DNA of 64,000 nt from Pseudomonas sp. dw_612 (GCF_018449725.1 NZ_JAAVVC010000019.1:62001-126000); one strand, 5' to 3'; positions 25,516 to 34,342 are shown, numbered from the stretch's first letter. Notes: generated from the letters alone by a model not told the origin. Numbers and translations are program-made.

Positions 25516-26640
25516 TCAAACCTTGCGCGGCAACACCACGGTAAACAACGTCCCATCCTCTTCACTGGAACTGACCTCAATCGTCCCCCGATGAGCGGTC
25601 ACCACTTCCTTGACGATAAACAAGCCCAGGCCAAGGCTGGTCGACGGCTGCCCGAGTTCTTCACTGGCGTTGCGCACCAGCGGGTCGAAGATCGTGCCAA
25701 TCGCGTCGTCCGGGATCGGTACGCCAAAGTTATGCACCGTGAGTCGTACGGCGTCCGGCTCGCCGCTGAGGGTCACCGTGACGTCGCGCTTGTTTGCACC
25801 ATGCTGCAACGCGTTGCCAATCAGGTTCTGCAACAGCTGCGCGATGCGCCCGGCGTCCCAGGCGCCTCGGGTGTCGCCACTGACATTGATCATGGGATCG
25901 CACTCGGGGTTGCCGGCGCAGGCCTGGGCAATCGCCTCATGCGCCGCGTCGGCCATGTCCATCGGCCTCGGTTCGATCGGCAGGCTCTTGCCCAGACGGC
26001 TGCGCACCAGTTCCAGCAGATCAGCGACCATCACCGCCATGTGGCGTGTGCCGCGCTGGATGTGGTGCAGACATGTCAGGGCATCGCCTTCGAGATTCAC
26101 TTTGCGCTGTAGCAACTCGGTGGACATGCTCACCGCTTGCAACGGTGCACGCAGGTCGTGGCCGAGGATGGCGAGGAAGATGTCCCGCGAGTGATTGACC
26201 TGCTCGGCATAAGCGGCGGTCGATTCAGCCAGGGCTTCGTCGATGGCTTCGTTGAAACGGATCATGTCCTGAAAGTAGGCCAGGTCCGGGGCTTGCAGAC
26301 TGTTGACCCACAGGCGAATCACGCAGGCCCGCAGATGACGGAACTCGGACGTCATCTGCACCAGATCGAAACCGACGTTGTGCCGCAACTCGCCATGACT
26401 GGCGGCGGCCTGATCCAGGCTTGGGGTTTTCTCCGGGCCGTCGCCCTTGGATTTGGCGGCCTGTTCCTGAGCCGTCTGGGCGGTAGTCATGTCCCGCGCG
26501 GCCGCCAGCAGAATGGAGCGGGCGTGATCGCGCAAGGTGATGCGATCCAGGTTTTCGTCCGGCGTGATGACGCGGGCGAACTGTTCCCATTCATCGACGA
26601 TACGATCGACCTCTACCACGATGAATTCGCTTAAGCGCAT
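25516..26640 (-). CDS. Soluble sensor histidine kinase with RsbRD-like N-terminal domain
   Basis: 374 residues and no transmembrane helix. Residues about 10-150 form an all-helical RsbRD_N-like domain (EWEQFARVITP, RDHARSILLAAARDM). The HisKA domain has the phospho-accepting H161 in LAILGHDLRAPLQAV, and the HATPase domain has the N-box NLIGNALQHG and SLGLGLFIVKEV. No response regulator is adjacent, so it is an orphan kinase. ATG 26640 gives the domain start; the frame is open 25 codons further up without similarity. Confidence 0.85.
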   Translation of the reverse strand: MRLSEFIVVEVDRIVDEWEQFARVITPDENLDRITLRDHARSILLAAARDMTTAQTAQEQAAKSKGDGPEKTPSLDQAAASHGELRHNVGFDLVQMTSEFRHLRACVIRLWVNSLQAPDLAYFQDMIRFNEAIDEALAESTAAYAEQVNHSRDIFLAILGHDLRAPLQAVSMSTELLQRKVNLEGDALTCLHHIQRGTRHMAVMVADLLELVRSRLGKSLPIEPRPMDMADAAHEAIAQACAGNPECDPMINVSGDTRGAWDAGRIAQLLQNLIGNALQHGANKRDVTVTLSGEPDAVRLTVHNFGVPIPDDAIGTIFDPLVRNASEELGQPSTSLGLGLFIVKEVVTAHRGTIEVSSSEEDGTLFTVVLPRKV

Positions 26641-26818
26641 GGAGCGGAATCCTGAGCAGTGACGGCGGAAAGTGAACCGCATCTTAGCGCCTTCCCGTTC
26701 AGGGAAACACCGCACAAATGGAGAGGCGCCCGGTGGTATTTATATATAGCCGGGTTTTGGGATGGTTGGGGTTCAGGGCAGGGTCAGGCTCAACAAACAC
26801 AGTGCCTACACCCACCCT

Positions 26819-26908
26819 TGTGGGAGCGGGCTTGCTCGCGAACGCGGTCGATCAGTCAGCATCAATGTTGAATGAAAGACCGCTTTCGCGAGCAAGCCCG
26901 CTCCCACA
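26819..26908. repeat. REP doublet, TGTGGGAGCGGGCTTGCTCGCGAA type
   Basis: Two inverted copies with arms extended into CGCGGTC / GACCGCTTTCGCG, immediately before the ureC stop codon region on its downstream side. Confidence 0.92.
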
Positions 26909-26923
26909 AGGGTTTGTGGGGTT

Positions 26924-28624
26924 TCAGAACAGGAAGTAGCGCTGGGCCATTGGCAAGGTTTCCGCAGGCTCGCACCACAGCAACACGCCGTCGGCCTTGA
27001 CCTGATAGGTCTGTGGATCGACATCGATGCTCGGCAAGTAGTCGTTATGGATCAGGTCGGTCTTCTGCACGTCGCGGCAGCCTTTGACCACGGCGATTTT
27101 CTTCTTCAGGCCCAGGGCTTCGGGCAGCCCTGCGTCCTGGGCGGCCTGACTGATAAAGGTCATGCTGGTGGCGTGCAGCGAACCACCGTAGCTGGCGAAC
27201 ATAGGGCGGTAGTGCACCGGTTGTGGCGTTGGGATCGAGGCGTTGGCGTCACCCATCAGACTGGCGGCAATCGCGCCACCCTTGAGGATCAGCGTCGGCT
27301 TGACCCCGAAAAACGCCGGGCGCCACAGCACCAGATCGGCCCACTTGCCCACTTCGATCGAGCCCACTTCATGGCTGATGCCGTGGGTGATCGCCGGGTT
27401 GATGGTGTACTTGGCGATGTAGCGTTTGGCGCGGAAGTTGTCGTTGCCTTCACCGTCCAGAGGCAGCGGGCCGCGCTGCTTTTTCATCTTGTCGGCGGTC
27501 TGCCAGGTGCGGGTGATCACTTCGCCGACGCGGCCCATGGCCTGGCTGTCGGAGCTGATCATCGAGAACGCACCGAGGTCATGCAGGATGTCTTCAGCGG
27601 CAATCGTCTCGCGGCGGATACGGCTTTCGGCGAACGCCACGTCCTCGGCAATGCTCGGGTCCAGGTGGTGGCAGACCATCAACATGTCCAGGTGTTCGTC
27701 GATGGTGTTGCGGGTGAACGGCCGGGTCGGGTTGGTCGAACTCGGCAACACGTTCGAAAAGCCGCAAGCCTTGATGATGTCCGGGGCATGACCGCCGCCT
27801 GCGCCTTCGGTGTGATAGGTGTGGATGGTGCGGCCCTTGAACGCGGCGAGGGTGGTTTCGACGAAGCCGGATTCGTTGAGGGTGTCGGTGTGGATCGCGA
27901 CCTGCACGTCAAACTGGTCGGCCACGGTCAGGCAGTTGTCGATGCTCGCCGGGGTGGTGCCCCAGTCTTCGTGCAACTTGAGGCCGATGGCGCCGGCCTT
28001 GACCTGCTCGATCAACGGCTCCGGCAGGCTCGCATTGCCCTTGCCGGTGAGGCCGATGTTCATCGGGAATGCGTCCGCCGCCTGAAGCATCCGCGCCAGG
28101 TGCCACGGCCCAGAGGTGCAAGTCGTCGCATTGGTGCCCGTGGCCGGGCCGGTGCCGCCGCCGATCATGGTGGTGACGCCGCTCATCAGTGCTTCTTCGA
28201 TCTGCTGTGGGCAGATGAAGTGGATGTGGGTGTCGATGCCGCCGGCGGTGAGGATCATGCCTTCACCGGCGATGACTTCGGTGCTGGCGCCGATGGCGAT
28301 GGTTACGTTCGGCTGCACGTCCGGGTTGCCAGCCTTGCCGATCCCGGCGATGCGCCCGTCTTTGAGGCCGACGTCGGCTTTGACGATGCCCCAGTGATCG
28401 ACGATCAGGGCGTTGGTGATCACCGTGTCGACCACTTCGGCGGCGAGCAATTGGCTCTGGCCCTGGCCGTCGCGGATGACTTTGCCGCCACCGAACTTCA
28501 CTTCTTCGCCGTAGGTGGTGAAGTCTTTTTCCACCTCGATCCACAACTCGGTGTCGGCCAGGCGCACCTTGTCGCCGACGGTGGGGCCGAACATGTCGGC
28601 GTAGGCTTGTCTTGAAATCTTCAT
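26924..28624 (-). CDS. ureC: Urease alpha subunit UreC
   Basis: Catalytic subunit, 566 residues, standard length. It hydrolyses urea to ammonia and carbamate at a dinuclear nickel site. Nickel ligands H133 and H135 are in GGIDTHIHF, the carbamylated lysine K216 in GLKLHEDWG, and the active-site flap histidines in MVCHHLDPS. All key residues are intact. ATG 28624 yields the usual MKISRQAYADMFGPT start. It is the last gene of the urt-ure block, 207 bp after ureB with an inverted repeat between them. Confidence 0.97.
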   Translation of the reverse strand: MKISRQAYADMFGPTVGDKVRLADTELWIEVEKDFTTYGEEVKFGGGKVIRDGQGQSQLLAAEVVDTVITNALIVDHWGIVKADVGLKDGRIAGIGKAGNPDVQPNVTIAIGASTEVIAGEGMILTAGGIDTHIHFICPQQIEEALMSGVTTMIGGGTGPATGTNATTCTSGPWHLARMLQAADAFPMNIGLTGKGNASLPEPLIEQVKAGAIGLKLHEDWGTTPASIDNCLTVADQFDVQVAIHTDTLNESGFVETTLAAFKGRTIHTYHTEGAGGGHAPDIIKACGFSNVLPSSTNPTRPFTRNTIDEHLDMLMVCHHLDPSIAEDVAFAESRIRRETIAAEDILHDLGAFSMISSDSQAMGRVGEVITRTWQTADKMKKQRGPLPLDGEGNDNFRAKRYIAKYTINPAITHGISHEVGSIEVGKWADLVLWRPAFFGVKPTLILKGGAIAASLMGDANASIPTPQPVHYRPMFASYGGSLHATSMTFISQAAQDAGLPEALGLKKKIAVVKGCRDVQKTDLIHNDYLPSIDVDPQTYQVKADGVLLWCEPAETLPMAQRYFLF

Positions 28625-28673
28625 GTGCTTGCCTTGGGATTCAATTGTTTTTGAGACCGCTCGCATCACTCGC

Positions 28674-28815
28674 TATCGCAGCCTCGCTGCGCTCGACAGC
28701 TCCTACAGGCAGCGTACGACCGAGACATTTCCGGTGTCGCCGGGGGGCACATCACACATTCCCGGTGCGCGCGCCTCTGTAGGAGCTGTCGAGGGAACCG
28801 AGGCTGCGATCTTTT
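28674..28815. repeat. Diverged inverted repeat of the GTAGGAGCTG family
   Basis: The left arm ATCGCAGCCTCGCTGCGCTC and the right arm GAGGGAACCGAGGCTGCGAT, with CAGCTCCTACAG / CTGTAGGAGCTG tips, enclose a long centre of about 65 bases, longer than in the other copies. It separates ureB from ureC within the operon. Confidence 0.8.
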
Positions 28816-28831
28816 CGGAGCACCACAGACA

Positions 28832-29140
28832 TCAATCGAGGTCACCCATGATCCGCCCGGCAAACCCGAACACCCGGCGATGCCCGGCCAAATCCACCAG
28901 CTCGACCTCGCGACTCTGCCCCGGTTCGAAGCGCACGGCGGTGCCGGCGGGGATGTTCAGGCGCATGCCGCGGCTGGCGGCGCGGTCGAAGGTGAGGGCG
29001 TCGTTGGTTTCGAAAAAGTGGTAATGCGAGCCGACCTGGATCGGCCGGTCGCCGCTGTTGGCCACCTTCAGGCTGACGGTGCGGCGGCCGACGTTGAGTT
29101 CGATGTCGCCGGGCTGGATCTGGTATTCGCCGGGAATCAT
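28832..29140 (-). CDS. ureB: Urease beta subunit UreB
   Basis: Structural subunit of 102 residues. The start MIPGEYQIQPGDIELNVGR and the RPIQVGSHYHFFETN segment are hallmark UreB sequence. Its first ATG overlaps the end of the upstream GNAT gene by four bases, so both are translationally coupled. It assembles with UreA and UreC into the urease trimer of trimers. Confidence 0.97.
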   Translation of the reverse strand: MIPGEYQIQPGDIELNVGRRTVSLKVANSGDRPIQVGSHYHFFETNDALTFDRAASRGMRLNIPAGTAVRFEPGQSREVELVDLAGHRRVFGFAGRIMGDLD

Positions 29141-29673
29141 CCATTCACTCCTTGCAGGATTTTGTAGTAGAGGGCCGTCGGTCGATAGTTGCCGGCGGGG
29201 TCGCAGGCGTAGTCGGGGATTTGACCGGCGCGGGTGTAACCCAATGCCTTGTAGAAGTCTTCGGCGGGGGAGCCGGCCTCGGTGTCGAGGTAGAGCATGC
29301 CGCGCTTGTGCTGGCGGGCGGCGAGTTCCAGGGCACTCATCAATTGCTGGCCGAGGCCGCGACGGCGGGCGTGTTCACGCACCAGCAATTTCTGCACTTC
29401 GGCGCGGTTCAGGCCGTTGGCTTTCTGGCACAGGGTCAGTTGCACGCTGGCTTGCACCTGCTCGTCCTTGACCACTACCCACAACAGCACATTGCCCTGG
29501 TTCAGGTTGGCCTGGACCTCATCGAAATAGGCCCGGGCCTGAGTTGCATCGAGGTCGGCCATGAAACCGACGCTGGCGCCATACCCCACGGCGTCCAGCA
29601 GTAAATCGATCAAACCCTGGCGATAGTGCGCAAAGCTTTCAACATTCACGCGGCGCAGTTGGGCGGCGTTCAT
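29137..29673 (-). CDS. GNAT-family N-acetyltransferase inside the urease operon
   Basis: 178 residues with the GNAT core: the acetyl-CoA loop in LLVREHARRRGLGQQLMSALE and the C-terminal GSPAEDFYKALGYTRAG. The substrate is unknown. It lies between ureB (ATGA overlap) and the Pita-like acetyltransferase (6-bp gap) on the same strand, so it is co-expressed with urease. P. aeruginosa, as I recall it, has only the second acetyltransferase at this place, which makes this one an addition in the present lineage. Confidence 0.85.
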   Translation of the reverse strand: MNAAQLRRVNVESFAHYRQGLIDLLLDAVGYGASVGFMADLDATQARAYFDEVQANLNQGNVLLWVVVKDEQVQASVQLTLCQKANGLNRAEVQKLLVREHARRRGLGQQLMSALELAARQHKRGMLYLDTEAGSPAEDFYKALGYTRAGQIPDYACDPAGNYRPTALYYKILQGVNG

Positions 29674-29679
29674 CGGGTA

Positions 29680-30213
29680 TCACTCCTTGTGAGCCCCGGG
29701 CGGCATGGCGCCCGGGTCGAGGGTCAGTTGCATGAAGGTCAGGTCCAGCCAGCGGCCGAACTTGGTGCCCACTTGTGGCATTTGGCCGGTGACGACAAAA
29801 CCGGCGCGATCGTGCAGTCGAATCGACGCACCGTTGCCGCTTTCGATGGCGGCGACCATCACGTGTTTGTTGCAGCCCTTGGCGCGTTCGATCAGCTCGG
29901 TCATCAATTGCGGGCCGAGGCCGTTGCCGCGCTGGTCGCTGCGTACGTAGACCGAGTGTTCGACGGTATGGCGAAAGCCGTCGAACGGCCGCCAGTCACC
30001 GAATGAAGCGTAGCCCAGCACGGTGTTATCACCGTCGACGATCACCAGGATCGGATAACCCTGGGATTGCCGCGCGCTGAACCACGCCTGGCGGTTGCCC
30101 AGGTCCACGGCCTGTTCGTTCCAGATCGCGGTGGTGTTGAGCACCGCGTCGTTGTAGATGTCGCGGATCGCCGGCAGGTCGGCATGCAGCGCATCACGAA
30201 TGAGATAAGTCAT
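29680..30213 (-). CDS. Methionine sulfoximine/phosphinothricin-type N-acetyltransferase
   Basis: 177 residues, GNAT fold. It is very close to the P. aeruginosa enzyme encoded between ureA and ureB (Pita, PA4866 as I recall): IYNDAVLNTTAIWNEQ, GYASFGDWRPFDGFRHTVEH and MVAAIESGNGASIRLH are the family marks, with the acetyl-CoA loop in RSDQRGNGLGPQLM. It acetylates L-methionine sulfoximine and similar glutamine-synthetase inhibitors. A place in a nitrogen-assimilation operon makes sense because these compounds block ammonia assimilation; the physiological substrate is inference. Confidence 0.9.
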   Translation of the reverse strand: MTYLIRDALHADLPAIRDIYNDAVLNTTAIWNEQAVDLGNRQAWFSARQSQGYPILVIVDGDNTVLGYASFGDWRPFDGFRHTVEHSVYVRSDQRGNGLGPQLMTELIERAKGCNKHVMVAAIESGNGASIRLHDRAGFVVTGQMPQVGTKFGRWLDLTFMQLTLDPGAMPPGAHKE

Positions 30214-30222
30214 GGCGCGGCC

Positions 30223-30525
30223 TCAGGCGATCGGTTGGTGGACGGTGACCAGTTTGGTGCCGTCGGGGAACGTCGCTTCGACCTGGATCTCCGGGATCAT
30301 TTCCGGGATACCTTCCATCACTTGTTCGCGGCTCAGCAGGGTGGTGCCGAAATGCATCAGCTCGGCCACGGTGCGACCGTCACGGGCGCCTTCGAGCAGC
30401 GCTGCGGAGATGTAGGCCATGGCTTCCGGGTAATTGAGTTTCACGCCGCGAGCCAAACGCCGCTCGGCGACGAGGCCGGCGGTGAAGATCAACAGCTTGT
30501 CTTTTTCGCGTGGGGTCAGGTCCAT
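30223..30525 (-). CDS. ureA: Urease gamma subunit UreA
   Basis: Structural subunit of 100 residues, the canonical UreA length. The start MDLTPREKDKLLIFTAGLVAERR and GVKLNYPEAMAYISAALLEGARDG are diagnostic. It is followed after 9 bp by the Pita-like gene, and preceded by a repeat that separates it from ureD. ATG 30525 was chosen by family start; an upstream in-frame ATG lies partly in repeat sequence. Confidence 0.97.
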   Translation of the reverse strand: MDLTPREKDKLLIFTAGLVAERRLARGVKLNYPEAMAYISAALLEGARDGRTVAELMHFGTTLLSREQVMEGIPEMIPEIQVEATFPDGTKLVTVHQPIA

Positions 30526-30571
30526 CGTTGGAATCCATTTTTGGCAGAATGAAAATCTTGCGTCTTGCATC

Positions 30572-30676
30572 TGTAGGAGCTGCCGAAGGCTGCGATCTTT
30601 TGATCTTGATCTTCAATGGGTCAGGATCAAAAGATCGCAGCCTCGTTTCACTCGACAGCTCCTACCAGCTCCTACA
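30572..30676. repeat. Inverted repeat with mixed arms, between ureD and ureA
   Basis: The left arm is the CCGAAGGCTGCGATC type, the right arm the GATCGCAGCCTCGTTTCACT type. The right tip is stuttered: CAGCTCCTACCAGCTCCTAC carries the CAGCTCCTAC end twice. It lies inside the urease operon and could modulate the ratio of UreD to the structural subunits. Confidence 0.88.
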
Positions 30677-30689
30677 AGGGAATCGGTGT

Positions 30690-31529
30690 TCAGGTGCTCC
30701 ATATTCTGGGGGGGACGGCTTCTCGTCCGAGCAACGCAGGTCTGAGTAAGCGCCACAAATCGATAAGCCAACCCCGTGCCAACAACGCCTCACCGGCCAG
30801 ACACCGTGCCACCAACAGCCCCGGCAACTGGGTCAAATCCCCGCGTACGTCGTTGGGCAGCGAGCGACAGGTTTCCAGCAGTTCACTGTCGATCTCCCCG
30901 GTCACCAGCAACGTCGCAAACACCGGTTGGCCATCCAGCCCGATCGGCGAGTCGAGCAATCCATCACCGCCGACAATGCGCTGGCGTTCGTGCCAGAGCA
31001 ACTGGCCGTCGCGGCGGATGTCCAGTTTGGCCTGGAAATGCCCGAGGTCGAAGCGCTCGCCACTGGCCGGGCGACCCAGCGCCACCACGTCCCAGTAGAA
31101 CAACCGGGCATCGCCTTCAAGGTTGATCGAGGTGCTGAGTTCGGCCTGGGCCGCGCTGAAAATGATCGTCTCCTGGGGCAACCATTCCAGTGTCGCACCG
31201 GCCGCGACGTTCAAGTCCAGCTGCTGATAAGCGGGGCTGGCGGCGCGATACCACTTGGCGGCGCCAGGGCTGGTGATTTGCGCCCAGGCGTCGCTGCCGA
31301 CGCTGGCGCTGATGTCCAGCCGATCACCCCCGGCAATCCCGCCCGGCGGGTGAACGATGATGTGCTGGCACACCTCCGGCCCTTCGGCGTACAGGTGCTT
31401 TTGCACCCGCAGCGGGCCTTGATGGCGGCGCAGGACCGGACGCGTGCTGTCGCCGAAACGGGCGTAGCCCAGCTCCAGCTCGGCGTGCCAGCTCGGGGTA
31501 AACAGGACAATGGAGGCAGGTAAATTCAT
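30690..31529 (-). CDS. ureD: Urease accessory protein UreD/UreH
   Basis: 279 residues. UreD binds the urease apoprotein and, with UreF and UreG, guides nickel into the site. The motifs HIIVHPPGGIAGGDRL, ITSPGAAKWYRA and WLPQETIIFSAAQAEL are all typical. It is the first ure gene, 30 bp after urtE, which links urea import and hydrolysis in one transcription direction. Confidence 0.95.
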   Translation of the reverse strand: MNLPASIVLFTPSWHAELELGYARFGDSTRPVLRRHQGPLRVQKHLYAEGPEVCQHIIVHPPGGIAGGDRLDISASVGSDAWAQITSPGAAKWYRAASPAYQQLDLNVAAGATLEWLPQETIIFSAAQAELSTSINLEGDARLFYWDVVALGRPASGERFDLGHFQAKLDIRRDGQLLWHERQRIVGGDGLLDSPIGLDGQPVFATLLVTGEIDSELLETCRSLPNDVRGDLTQLPGLLVARCLAGEALLARGWLIDLWRLLRPALLGREAVPPRIWST

Positions 31530-31559
31530 ATCGTCTAATTATCGTCAGGACGCTACAGA

Positions 31560-32258
31560 CTAGATCGTAACCAGTCCGCGCACACCTTCGGCTTCCATAT
31601 TTTCACCGCGCCCCTGTTGCACGATCTCGCCCCGGGACATCACCAGGTATTGATCGGCCAGTTCGGCGGCGAAATCGTAAAACTGTTCCACCAGCAAAAT
31701 CGCCATGTCGCCCCGGGCCGCGAGCTTCTTGATCACCGCGCCGATTTCCTTGATCACCGACGGCTGGATGCCTTCGGTGGGCTCGTCGAGAATCAGTAAA
31801 CGCGGACGGCTGGCCAAGGCCCGGCCAATCGCCAATTGCTGCTGTTGGCCGCCGGACAAGTCACCGCCACGCCGTTGCTTCATTTGCAGCAGCACTGGGA
31901 ATAGCTCGTAAATGAACGCCGGTACTTCTTTCGCCTCGCTGCCGGGGAACCGCGACAGGCCCATCAGCAGGTTTTCTTCCACGGTCAGCCGACCGAAAAT
32001 CTCCCGGCCCTGGGGCACGTAGGCGATCCCGGCGTGCACCCGTTGGTGCGGCTTGAACGTGGTGATCGGCTTGCCTTCCCAATTCACCGCGCCTTCTTTG
32101 GCCGGCAGCAAACCCATCAGGCATTTGAGCAGGGTGGTCTTGCCCACGCCGTTGCGCCCGAGCAGGCACGTGACTTCGCCGACCTTCACGTCAAACGAGA
32201 GACCGCGCAGGATGTGGCTACCGCCGTAGTACTGGTGCAGCTTGTCGACTTGCAGCAT
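31560..32258 (-). CDS. urtE: Urea ABC transporter ATP-binding subunit UrtE
   Basis: 232 residues. Walker A GRNGVGKT, signature LSGGQQQQLAIGRAL, Walker B LLILDEPTEGIQPS; the Q-loop region GIAYVPQGREIFGRLTVEENL is UrtE-specific. It is the second ATPase of the urea importer. ATG 32258 gives the standard MLQVDKLHQYYGGSHIL start. It follows urtD after a 138-bp gap that contains a REP doublet. Confidence 0.95.
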   Translation of the reverse strand: MLQVDKLHQYYGGSHILRGLSFDVKVGEVTCLLGRNGVGKTTLLKCLMGLLPAKEGAVNWEGKPITTFKPHQRVHAGIAYVPQGREIFGRLTVEENLLMGLSRFPGSEAKEVPAFIYELFPVLLQMKQRRGGDLSGGQQQQLAIGRALASRPRLLILDEPTEGIQPSVIKEIGAVIKKLAARGDMAILLVEQFYDFAAELADQYLVMSRGEIVQQGRGENMEAEGVRGLVTI

Positions 32259-32288
32259 GGTCAAATTCCTTCTGTTCACACAGAACCC

Positions 32289-32378
32289 TGTGGGAGCGAG
32301 CTTGCTCGCGATAGCGGTATGTCTGTCGACATTGATGTTGGATATGAAGCCGTCATCGCGAGCAAGCTCGCTCCCACA
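32289..32378. repeat. REP doublet inside the urt operon
   Basis: Two inverted TGTGGGAGCGAGCTTGCTCG copies with GATAGCGGTAT / GCCGTCATCGCG extensions, between urtD and urtE. It is the same sub-type as the one between desT and ureE. Confidence 0.92.
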
Positions 32379-32396
32379 TTGATAGGTATTCGCAGT

Positions 32397-33266
32397 TCAG
32401 CGACCGAGGTAAACCTCGATGACGCGCTCATTGTCCTGCACCTGCTCCAGCGACCCTTCCGCCAGCACGCTGCCCTGGTGCAACACGGTGACGTGGTCGG
32501 CGATCGAGCCGACGAAGCCCATGTCGTGTTCCACCACCATCAGCGAATGCTTGCCGGCCAGGCTTTTGAACAGCTCGGCGGTGAATTCGGTTTCGGCGTC
32601 GGTCATGCCCGCCACCGGTTCATCGAGCAGCAGCAATTGCGGGTCCTGCATCAACAACATGCCGATCTCCAGGAACTGTTTCTGCCCGTGGGACAACAAC
32701 CCTGCCGGGCGATTGACCGAGGAGGTCAGGCGTATGGTGTCCAGCACTTCACTGATGCGATCCTTCTGCTCGCCGGTCAGGCGCGCCCGCAGGCTGGCCC
32801 ACACCGACTTGTCGGTTTTCTGCGCCAGTTCCAGGTTTTCGAACACGCTCAAGGCTTCGAACACCGTCGGTTTCTGAAACTTGCGACCAATGCCGGCCTG
32901 GGCGATTTGCACTTCGCTCATCTGCGTCAGGTCCAGGGTTTCACCGAACCAGGCCTTGCCGTGACTCGGGCGGGTCTTGCCGGTGATCACATCCATCAGC
33001 GTGGTTTTACCCGCACCGTTGGGGCCGATGATGCAGCGCAATTCGCCGACGCCGATGTACAGGTTCAGAGCGTTCAACGCTTTGAAACCGTCGAAGCTGA
33101 CGCTGATGTCTTCCAGAGTCAGGATCGTGCCGTGGCGCGTGTCCAGGCCGGGGCCGACACTTTGGCCGAAGCCGATGTTGTCGCGGCTGGTGCCCGCGTC
33201 CTTGTTCGGTTCCACCGGGAAAAAGGCTGGCTCGAGCATAAATTCCGCCGTTGGTGTGATTCTCAT
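32397..33266 (-). CDS. urtD: Urea ABC transporter ATP-binding subunit UrtD
   Basis: 289 residues, longer than most UrtD because of a roughly 45-residue N-terminal leader (FMLEPAFFPVEPNKDAG, GQSVGPGLDTRHGTILTLED) usual in pseudomonads. Walker A GPNGAGKT, signature LSHGQKQFLEIGMLL, Walker B LLLLDEPVAGMTD and switch histidine MVVEHDMGFV. ATG 33266 overlaps the urtC stop by one base (TAATG), so translation is coupled. Confidence 0.94.
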   Translation of the reverse strand: MRITPTAEFMLEPAFFPVEPNKDAGTSRDNIGFGQSVGPGLDTRHGTILTLEDISVSFDGFKALNALNLYIGVGELRCIIGPNGAGKTTLMDVITGKTRPSHGKAWFGETLDLTQMSEVQIAQAGIGRKFQKPTVFEALSVFENLELAQKTDKSVWASLRARLTGEQKDRISEVLDTIRLTSSVNRPAGLLSHGQKQFLEIGMLLMQDPQLLLLDEPVAGMTDAETEFTAELFKSLAGKHSLMVVEHDMGFVGSIADHVTVLHQGSVLAEGSLEQVQDNERVIEVYLGR

Positions 33267-34342
33267 TATTCGCCCCTTTTCTTCAGCAGACCGATCACGC
33301 CTTTGGGCAGGTACAAGGTCACGATGATGAACAGAGCACCGAGGAAGAACAGCCAGTATTCCGGGAATGCCACGGTGAACCAGCTCTTCATGCCGTTGAC
33401 CACGCCGGCGCCGAGCAACGGCCCGATCAGCGTGCCGCGACCACCCAAAGCGACCCACACGGCGGCTTCGATGGAGTTGGTCGGCGACATTTCGCTCGGA
33501 TTGATGATCCCGACTTGCGGCACATACAACGCACCGGCCAGGCCGCACAGCACCGCGCTCAACACCCAGACAAACAACTTGAAACCACGCGGGTCGTAGC
33601 CACAGAACATCAAGCGGTTTTCGGCATCGCGCAACGCGGTCAGCACCCGGCCGAACTTGCTTTGCGCCAGGCGCCAGCCAATGAACAGACTCGCCACCAG
33701 CAACACCACCGTGGCAAAGAACAACACTGCGCGCGTCCCCGGTTCGGTAATGCCAAACCCGAGAATCGTGCGGAAATTGGTGAAGCCGTTGTTGCCGCCA
33801 AACCCGGTTTCGTTGCGGAAGAACAGCAACATTCCGGCGAAGGTCAGGGCCTGGGTCATGATCGAGAAATACACGCCTTTGATCCGCGAGCGGAAGGCGA
33901 AGAAGCCGAACACCAATGCCAACAATCCCGGCGCCAAAACAACAAGGCACATGGCCCAGAGGAAGCTGCTGGTGCCGGTCCAGTACCACGGCAATTCGGT
34001 CCACGACAGGAACGTCATGAACGCCGGCAAGGCATCACCCGAAGCCTGACGCATCAGGTACATGCCCATCGCATAACCGCCGAGGGCGAAGAACAAGCCG
34101 TGACCCAGGGACAACAGCCCGGCGTATCCCCAGACCAGATCCAGCGCCAGGGCAACGATGGCGTAGCAAAGAATCTTGCCCACCAACGTCAATGTGTAGG
34201 CCGAGACATGGAAGACGCTGACGGGCGATAGCAGTGATAGCAGCGGCAACGCCAGCAGCACCACGAGAATGACCGCGCCAACGGCGATGGTGACTTTGGG
34301 GCCGGCCTTTTGTGAGGCGGTGACCATTAGAGGCTGGTTCAT
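33266..34342 (-). CDS. urtC: Urea ABC transporter permease UrtC
   Basis: Inner-membrane LivM-like subunit, 358 residues with about nine hydrophobic segments. Typical are the DLVWGYAGLLSLGHGLFFALGGYAMGMY segment and GRVLTALRDAENRLMFCGYDP, the ATPase-contacting loop. ATG 34342 overlaps the urtB stop by one base (TGATG). The frame is open well upstream within urtB but without family similarity. Confidence 0.94.
   Translation of the reverse strand: MNQPLMVTASQKAGPKVTIAVGAVILVVLLALPLLSLLSPVSVFHVSAYTLTLVGKILCYAIVALALDLVWGYAGLLSLGHGLFFALGGYAMGMYLMRQASGDALPAFMTFLSWTELPWYWTGTSSFLWAMCLVVLAPGLLALVFGFFAFRSRIKGVYFSIMTQALTFAGMLLFFRNETGFGGNNGFTNFRTILGFGITEPGTRAVLFFATVVLLVASLFIGWRLAQSKFGRVLTALRDAENRLMFCGYDPRGFKLFVWVLSAVLCGLAGALYVPQVGIINPSEMSPTNSIEAAVWVALGGRGTLIGPLLGAGVVNGMKSWFTVAFPEYWLFFLGALFIIVTLYLPKGVIGLLKKRGE

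Noticed and set aside
27047..28615. Long open frame of about 520 codons on the plus strand opposite ureC.
   Set aside because: It lies wholly antisense to ureC, has a shadow composition rich in Ala, Gly, Val, Asp and His and matches no family; ureC is certain.
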